In this document: positions 22,984 to 26,563 of the stretch, piece by piece
Layout: each line of letters begins with the position of its first letter
Numbering within the stretch: the first letter of the stretch is position 1
DNA from: an uncultured Desulfobacteraceae bacterium
GTDB lineage: Bacteria > Desulfobacterota > Desulfobacteria > Desulfobacterales > UBA2174
Direction: 5' to 3'
DNA length: 26,563 nucleotides
Assembly (NCBI GenBank): GCA_937982505.1
Contig: CALJLV010000205.1
Span: forward strand, 1 to 26,563
Notes under the pieces: model-generated
The model's input: only the letters and a program-made list of their open reading frames with translations
Databases searched by the model: none
Told to the model about the DNA's origin: nothing
Made by a program: the position numbers and the translations under genes

Positions 22984-24735
22984 TCAGCCCCCGGGTTCCA
23001 GGGCCACGTTGGGATCGGCCTCGGGAGGTCCGCCCCCCGGCGCCGGGGCAGCGGCCCCGGGAACGGCGCTGAGGGCTTGCCACAGGATTGCGTCCCGGTC
23101 GTAGATGTCCCGCCGATACTGGACGACGCCCTGGGCATCGACCCAGAAGGTCCAGTAGAGCAGGTGGACCGTCACCGGATCCTTGACCATCACGGTGGTG
23201 GGCCTGCCTCCGGCGATGGTCTGTGCCAGACGTTCCCGATTCCAGAGCGGATCCGATTCCAGCACGAAGGCCGCCAGGTCCAGGGGCCTTTCCACCCGGA
23301 TGCATCCGCTGCTGAAGGCCCTGGCCGTGCGCCGGAACAGATGGCGTTCCGGGGTGTCGTGCAGATAGACGCTGAAATCGTTGGGCAGGATGAACTTGAT
23401 GCGGCCGAGCGAATTCCAGGGGCCGGGACGCTGCCGCAGGCGCCCGGGGAAATTACCGGCATGGACCCGGGACCAGTCGATCTGAGCGGGGTCCAGCGGC
23501 TTGGCGGACGCCTTCCAGCCGCCGATCAACTCGAAGTGGTGGGCCGCCAGGTAGCCCGGATCCTTTTTGATCTTGGGCAGGATCTTGCGCGCCAGAACGC
23601 CCGGGGGCACGTTCCAGTAAGGATTGATCACCAGGTGGGTCATGTTTTCGCTGAAAACCGGCGTCTTGGTGTAGGCTTCCCCGACAATTACCGGCATCTC
23701 CAGGACCGGACGCCCATCCCGAAAGGCCTCAAGGGAAAAGGCGGCCGCGTTGACGATGATGTGCCGCCGGCCCAGATCCCGCGGGATCCAGCGCCAGCGC
23801 TCCAGGTTCACCAGCACGCAGCGCAGCCGGTCCTGGACAGGGCGGTTCAGGGCGGCCAGGGTCTGGCGGCCGACGGCCCCGTCCGGGGTCAGCCCTTCGC
23901 GCTGCTGGAAGCGCATCACCGCCTGGACCAGATTCGGATCGTAAAAGGCGGGCTCCGGGACCGGACCGCCGGCCGATGCCGGAGCCTCCTCCGCCGCCAG
24001 CCGCGCACGAATCTGGAGGACGCGGGGTGACCGGTCGCCCGGGCGCAGGGTTTCGCCCGGATCCACCTGGGGCCATCCTTCCCCGGCGATGATCCCCCGC
24101 AGCCGCTCCGCCTCGGCCATGGCGGCGCGGTAGCCCCCGCTGGCTGGAGCCAGGTCGGCCAGGATGCGGCGCACATCGGCCGACGTGCGGATCTCGGCCA
24201 GCCAGCGAAAGATCTCCGTCTTTTTATTTGCCGAGATCCACTGGGGATAGATGGTCTGCGGATCGACTTTCCCGGAAGCCAGATGGGTCGCCAGATTGGC
24301 AAAGGCGTCCGAGAGGACGATATCCATTCCGGCCAACTCCCTGGCGTCCATTTCCGCCGCCCGCTGCGCGTCGGAAGACGACAGCCACGCCGACAGGCAG
24401 GCGAAATGGTAGTCCCGGGGCAGAAGGCCGTGACGCTCCACCCGGCCGATGGCCGAAACCAGCTCCCGGGCCGAGGGGGCCGGCCCTTCGACGGATACCC
24501 ACAGCGGCTGGAAATGGCGCTGGCGATAGAAATCCACCAGGTCCTGGCCGGCATGAATCGGTTCGCAGCCGACCCATACCCCCTGGGACGCTTCGGCCGC
24601 CTCCAGCCAGGCGTGGATGGCCCGTGAAACCGCATCGTCTGCCGCAGCGGCGGAGGGCGTAGCGGAAGAGGCCCATGCGCTCCACAGGAGCACGGCAGCG
24701 GCGGCGATCAGGGACGAAACGGATCGGGATCTCAT
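22984..24735 (-). CDS. YcbB/LdtD-type L,D-transpeptidase
   Basis: Periplasmic enzyme that makes 3-3 (mDAP-mDAP) peptidoglycan cross-links. Signal peptide MRSRSVSSLIAAAAVLLWSAWASSA is followed by the YcbB scaffold domain (about 60-220), a peptidoglycan-binding domain (about 228-300; RPGDRSPRVLQIRARL and FQQREGLTPDGAVGRQTLAAL) and the YkuD catalytic domain (about 325-490). H459 lies in YLHDTPERHLF and catalytic C478 in SSGCIRVERP. Length is 583 aa, near the E. coli 615. AAGGAAG precedes ATG 24735 at good spacing. The Pro/Gly/Ala-rich last 25 residues are probably a disordered tail. In E. coli ycbB and ycbK are also neighbours; here they converge. Confidence 0.94.
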   Translation of the reverse strand: MRSRSVSSLIAAAAVLLWSAWASSATPSAAAADDAVSRAIHAWLEAAEASQGVWVGCEPIHAGQDLVDFYRQRHFQPLWVSVEGPAPSARELVSAIGRVERHGLLPRDYHFACLSAWLSSSDAQRAAEMDARELAGMDIVLSDAFANLATHLASGKVDPQTIYPQWISANKKTEIFRWLAEIRTSADVRRILADLAPASGGYRAAMAEAERLRGIIAGEGWPQVDPGETLRPGDRSPRVLQIRARLAAEEAPASAGGPVPEPAFYDPNLVQAVMRFQQREGLTPDGAVGRQTLAALNRPVQDRLRCVLVNLERWRWIPRDLGRRHIIVNAAAFSLEAFRDGRPVLEMPVIVGEAYTKTPVFSENMTHLVINPYWNVPPGVLARKILPKIKKDPGYLAAHHFELIGGWKASAKPLDPAQIDWSRVHAGNFPGRLRQRPGPWNSLGRIKFILPNDFSVYLHDTPERHLFRRTARAFSSGCIRVERPLDLAAFVLESDPLWNRERLAQTIAGGRPTTVMVKDPVTVHLLYWTFWVDAQGVVQYRRDIYDRDAILWQALSAVPGAAAPAPGGGPPEADPNVALEPGG

Positions 24736-24886
24736 GGACGGCGGCTTCCTTTTTCCGGTGCAACGGGGTGGACGCGGCGTTCAGGCGGCACCTCTTCATA
24801 TCCCGGACGCCGCCATGTGAACTTCAACGGGTTAGCGGCCGGCACGGCCACCCGCTCTGGTGCCGCGCCGGCAGGACGGAGGGGCG

Positions 24887-25381
24887 ATGACGCTCACGGA
24901 CCTTCTTACCTTGCAGCGATGGCAGGCCCTGGAAGACGAGATGCATGCGCATTCGGGATTGCAGTCCTGCGTTTTCGATGCGGACGGAATTCGGATTTCG
25001 GGGACCAAGCGCTGGGCCAACCGCCTCTGCCCGGCCATCAAGGCCGATGACCGGGGCCAGAGCTACATCTGCGCCGTTGCACACATGAACTTGGCGGCCG
25101 AGGCCGCCAGGACGGGCAACCCGGTCGTCGGCGAATGCGATGCCGGAATGGTCAAGTTTGTGGTCCCCATCTTCCACGCCGATCGGTTTCTGGGCGTTGC
25201 CGGAGGTTGCGGCCTGCTCCTGGATGACGGCGAGGTGGACGCCTTCATGCTCGAAAAAACCCTCGGGATGGAGGCCGCGCGCATCGCGGAACTCAGCCAC
25301 GGGATACCCCGCGTCACCTCCGCCCAGCTGGACCGGCTGGCCGCCTTCGTTGGCGCCTGGCTGCGACAGAACCTGGCCTGA
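24887..25381 (+). CDS. Stand-alone PocR sensory-domain protein
   Basis: 164 aa covering a single PocR domain, a PAS-like ligand-sensing fold usually attached to histidine kinases or transcription factors; in the namesake PocR it senses 1,2-propanediol. C48, C62 and C84 with ECDAGMVKFVVPIF (83-96) match the domain's CHAGLxxFxxPI core, and GVAGGCGLL follows. The three cysteines suggest a metal or redox site. GGAGGGG precedes ATG 24887; a GTG at 24860 is less likely. No output domain and no adjacent kinase. It converges on the flavoprotein gene with 10 bp between stops. Its partner and ligand are unknown. Confidence 0.85.
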   Translation: MTLTDLLTLQRWQALEDEMHAHSGLQSCVFDADGIRISGTKRWANRLCPAIKADDRGQSYICAVAHMNLAAEAARTGNPVVGECDAGMVKFVVPIFHADRFLGVAGGCGLLLDDGEVDAFMLEKTLGMEAARIAELSHGIPRVTSAQLDRLAAFVGAWLRQNLA

Positions 25382-25391
25382 AAGCGGCGGC

Positions 25392-26563
25392 TCACACCTC
25401 GACGCCGCTCTTTTTCAGGCTGACCACGCCTCCCTCGAGGGTGCGGTGATTCTGGCGCCCCAGCTGGCGCAGGTTGAGCTGGGCCTCGTAGGAGCGAACC
25501 CCGGTGTTGCAGACCAGAATCAGGTCTTTGTCCGTGGGCAGTTCGTCGATGCGCCCGCGCAGTTCGTCCTGGGGGATGTTGAGCCAGAAGTCCGGGTATT
25601 TTTCGGCAAAGGCCCTGCCGTCTTCACGGGCCCGGCAGTCGAGAATCAGGCAGTTGCCCCCGTTGTGGCGTCCGTTCCAGACGGCTTCGAACTCCTGGGG
25701 GCTCAACCCCTGGTAGCGGCCGGCCAGCAGGTTGTCGGCGGCGTTGCCAAGGGCGTTGAGGATATCCATGGCCGAGGAAAATGGCGGCGAATAGGCCAGT
25801 TCGAGGTTGCTGACGGCATCCACCGTGACCCCCTGGCCCAGAATCCCGGCCACCGCGTTGATCCGCCCCACCATGGCGTCCCCGCTGCTGCCGAATCCCT
25901 GGATGCCCAGGACCCGGCGGGTGGTTCGCTCCACCACCAGTTCGAGGTACATCATTTCCTTGGTGGGGTAGAAATGGGCCCGGTCGAGCTGGGCGATCTG
26001 GATGCTGACGGCATCCAGACCCCAACGGCGCGCGTTCTGCACCGTCAACCCGGCGCCGGCCAGGCTGTGGTCGAAGACTTTGACCACGAAACTGCCCACG
26101 GCGCCTGCAAAGCGCGCGTCCCCCCCCGCCAGGTTGGTGCCGATGACCCGCCCCTGGCGGTTGGCCATGGAGCCCAGGGGGAAAAAGGCCGGCCGACCGC
26201 TGACCAGGTTGACCACCTGAGCGCAGTCTCCACCGGCGTAGATGTCCGCATCCGAGGTCTGCATGCGGTCGTTGACCACGATCCCGGCCGGACCGACCTC
26301 CAGGCCGGCCTCTCTGGCCAGGGCGGTGTTGGGTACCACGCCGACGGCCAGAATCACCAGATCGGCCTCCAGGGTCTGCCGATCGGTCACCACCCGGCAC
26401 ACGGCGCCGTCCTTGCCCTCCATGGCGGTCACCTTCTCGCCCAGGCGGAAACGGACCCCCTTTTCCTCCATGTGGCGCTGCGCCATACGGGCAAAGCCCG
26501 GGCTGACGAAGCCGGGCATGATCTGGTCGCAGAGCTCCACCACGGTAGTGTCGATCTCCCACA
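25392..26563 (-). CDS. FAD/NAD(P)-dependent CoA-disulfide-reductase-like protein with C-terminal rhodanese domain, 5' end beyond window
   Basis: Pyridine-nucleotide disulfide oxidoreductase related to CoA-disulfide reductase / NAD(P)H-dependent sulfur reductase (Npsr/CoADR-Rhd). What is present begins at TTVVELCDQIMPGF in the NAD-binding domain, then the second FAD segment TSDADIYAGGDCAQV, the dimerisation domain (KVFDHSLAGAGLTV... YYP-like HFYPTKEMMYLEL) and a rhodanese domain of about 110 residues with active-site loop CNTGVRS, the Cys being residue 39 from the end. The FAD N-terminal GxGxxG and the redox Cys (SxxxCGxP-type) lie off the right edge, so about 150 residues are missing. Family roles are reduction of CoA disulfide, polysulfide or persulfides; which applies cannot be judged without the N-terminus. 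The frame is open to 26563. Confidence 0.9.
   Translation of the reverse strand, partial: WEIDTTVVELCDQIMPGFVSPGFARMAQRHMEEKGVRFRLGEKVTAMEGKDGAVCRVVTDRQTLEADLVILAVGVVPNTALAREAGLEVGPAGIVVNDRMQTSDADIYAGGDCAQVVNLVSGRPAFFPLGSMANRQGRVIGTNLAGGDARFAGAVGSFVVKVFDHSLAGAGLTVQNARRWGLDAVSIQIAQLDRAHFYPTKEMMYLELVVERTTRRVLGIQGFGSSGDAMVGRINAVAGILGQGVTVDAVSNLELAYSPPFSSAMDILNALGNAADNLLAGRYQGLSPQEFEAVWNGRHNGGNCLILDCRAREDGRAFAEKYPDFWLNIPQDELRGRIDELPTDKDLILVCNTGVRSYEAQLNLRQLGRQNHRTLEGGVVSLKKSGVEV

Overview
This is a GC-rich (about 65% by eye) bacterial contig of densely packed genes. It carries no rRNA, tRNA, CRISPR array, insertion sequence or phage gene that I can recognise. The gene mix suggests an environmental, mostly anaerobic Gram-negative bacterium, most likely in the Desulfobacterota (old Deltaproteobacteria). 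The mix includes a stand-alone PocR sensor domain, a winged-helix/ferredoxin protein, a B12-binding radical SAM enzyme, a bacterioferritin, a rhodanese-tailed CoA-disulfide-reductase-like flavoprotein and a periplasmic MsrA-MsrB fusion. That assignment is inferred from gene families; no marker gene was compared.

Layout. Bases 1-67 are not genomic: they are an Illumina P7 index adapter left on the contig end, and they truncate a PreP-like M16 metalloprotease (68-2058, minus). Divergent from it is rsmA/ksgA (2221-3072). A small unknown protein (3148-3480, minus) is divergent from a DksA/TraR zinc-finger protein whose stop overlaps the start of a B12-binding radical SAM enzyme (3708-5275). An AidB-type acyl-CoA dehydrogenase (5500-7086, minus) follows, then a complete general L-amino-acid ABC importer, aapJQMP (11492 down to 7303, minus), with a strong hairpin between aapJ and aapQ.

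The middle holds a two-gene signalling unit, a PilZ protein plus a degenerate single-domain receiver (11992-13133). Next come the exported MsrA-MsrB fusion (13207-14319, minus), an unrecognised 257-residue protein (14477-15250, minus) and an acetolactate-synthase-like ThDP enzyme (15378-17192, minus) with a good promoter and a leader of about 200 nt. A non-coding stretch at 17193-17765 contains what may be the decayed start of a membrane protein gene.

The right part is mainly plus-strand housekeeping: an RluA-type pseudouridine synthase, the winged-helix/4Fe-4S protein, YjbQ, TrmL, bacterioferritin, a second RluA-type synthase and a Tat-exported MepK-like peptidase. MepK converges on a YcbB/LdtD-type L,D-transpeptidase (22984-24735, minus). 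The contig ends with the PocR protein (24887-25381) and the flavoprotein (25392 to the right edge, minus; 5' end missing).

Functional themes are amino-acid uptake, RNA modification (RsmA, TrmL, two RluA proteins), envelope peptidoglycan editing, and oxidative or redox protection (MsrAB, Bfr, the CoADR-like protein). I saw no clear novel multi-gene system. The best candidates for unusual biology are the PilZ/degenerate-receiver pair, the DksA-like/radical SAM coupled pair, the Cys-rich winged-helix ferredoxin, and the orphan ThDP enzyme with its long leader.
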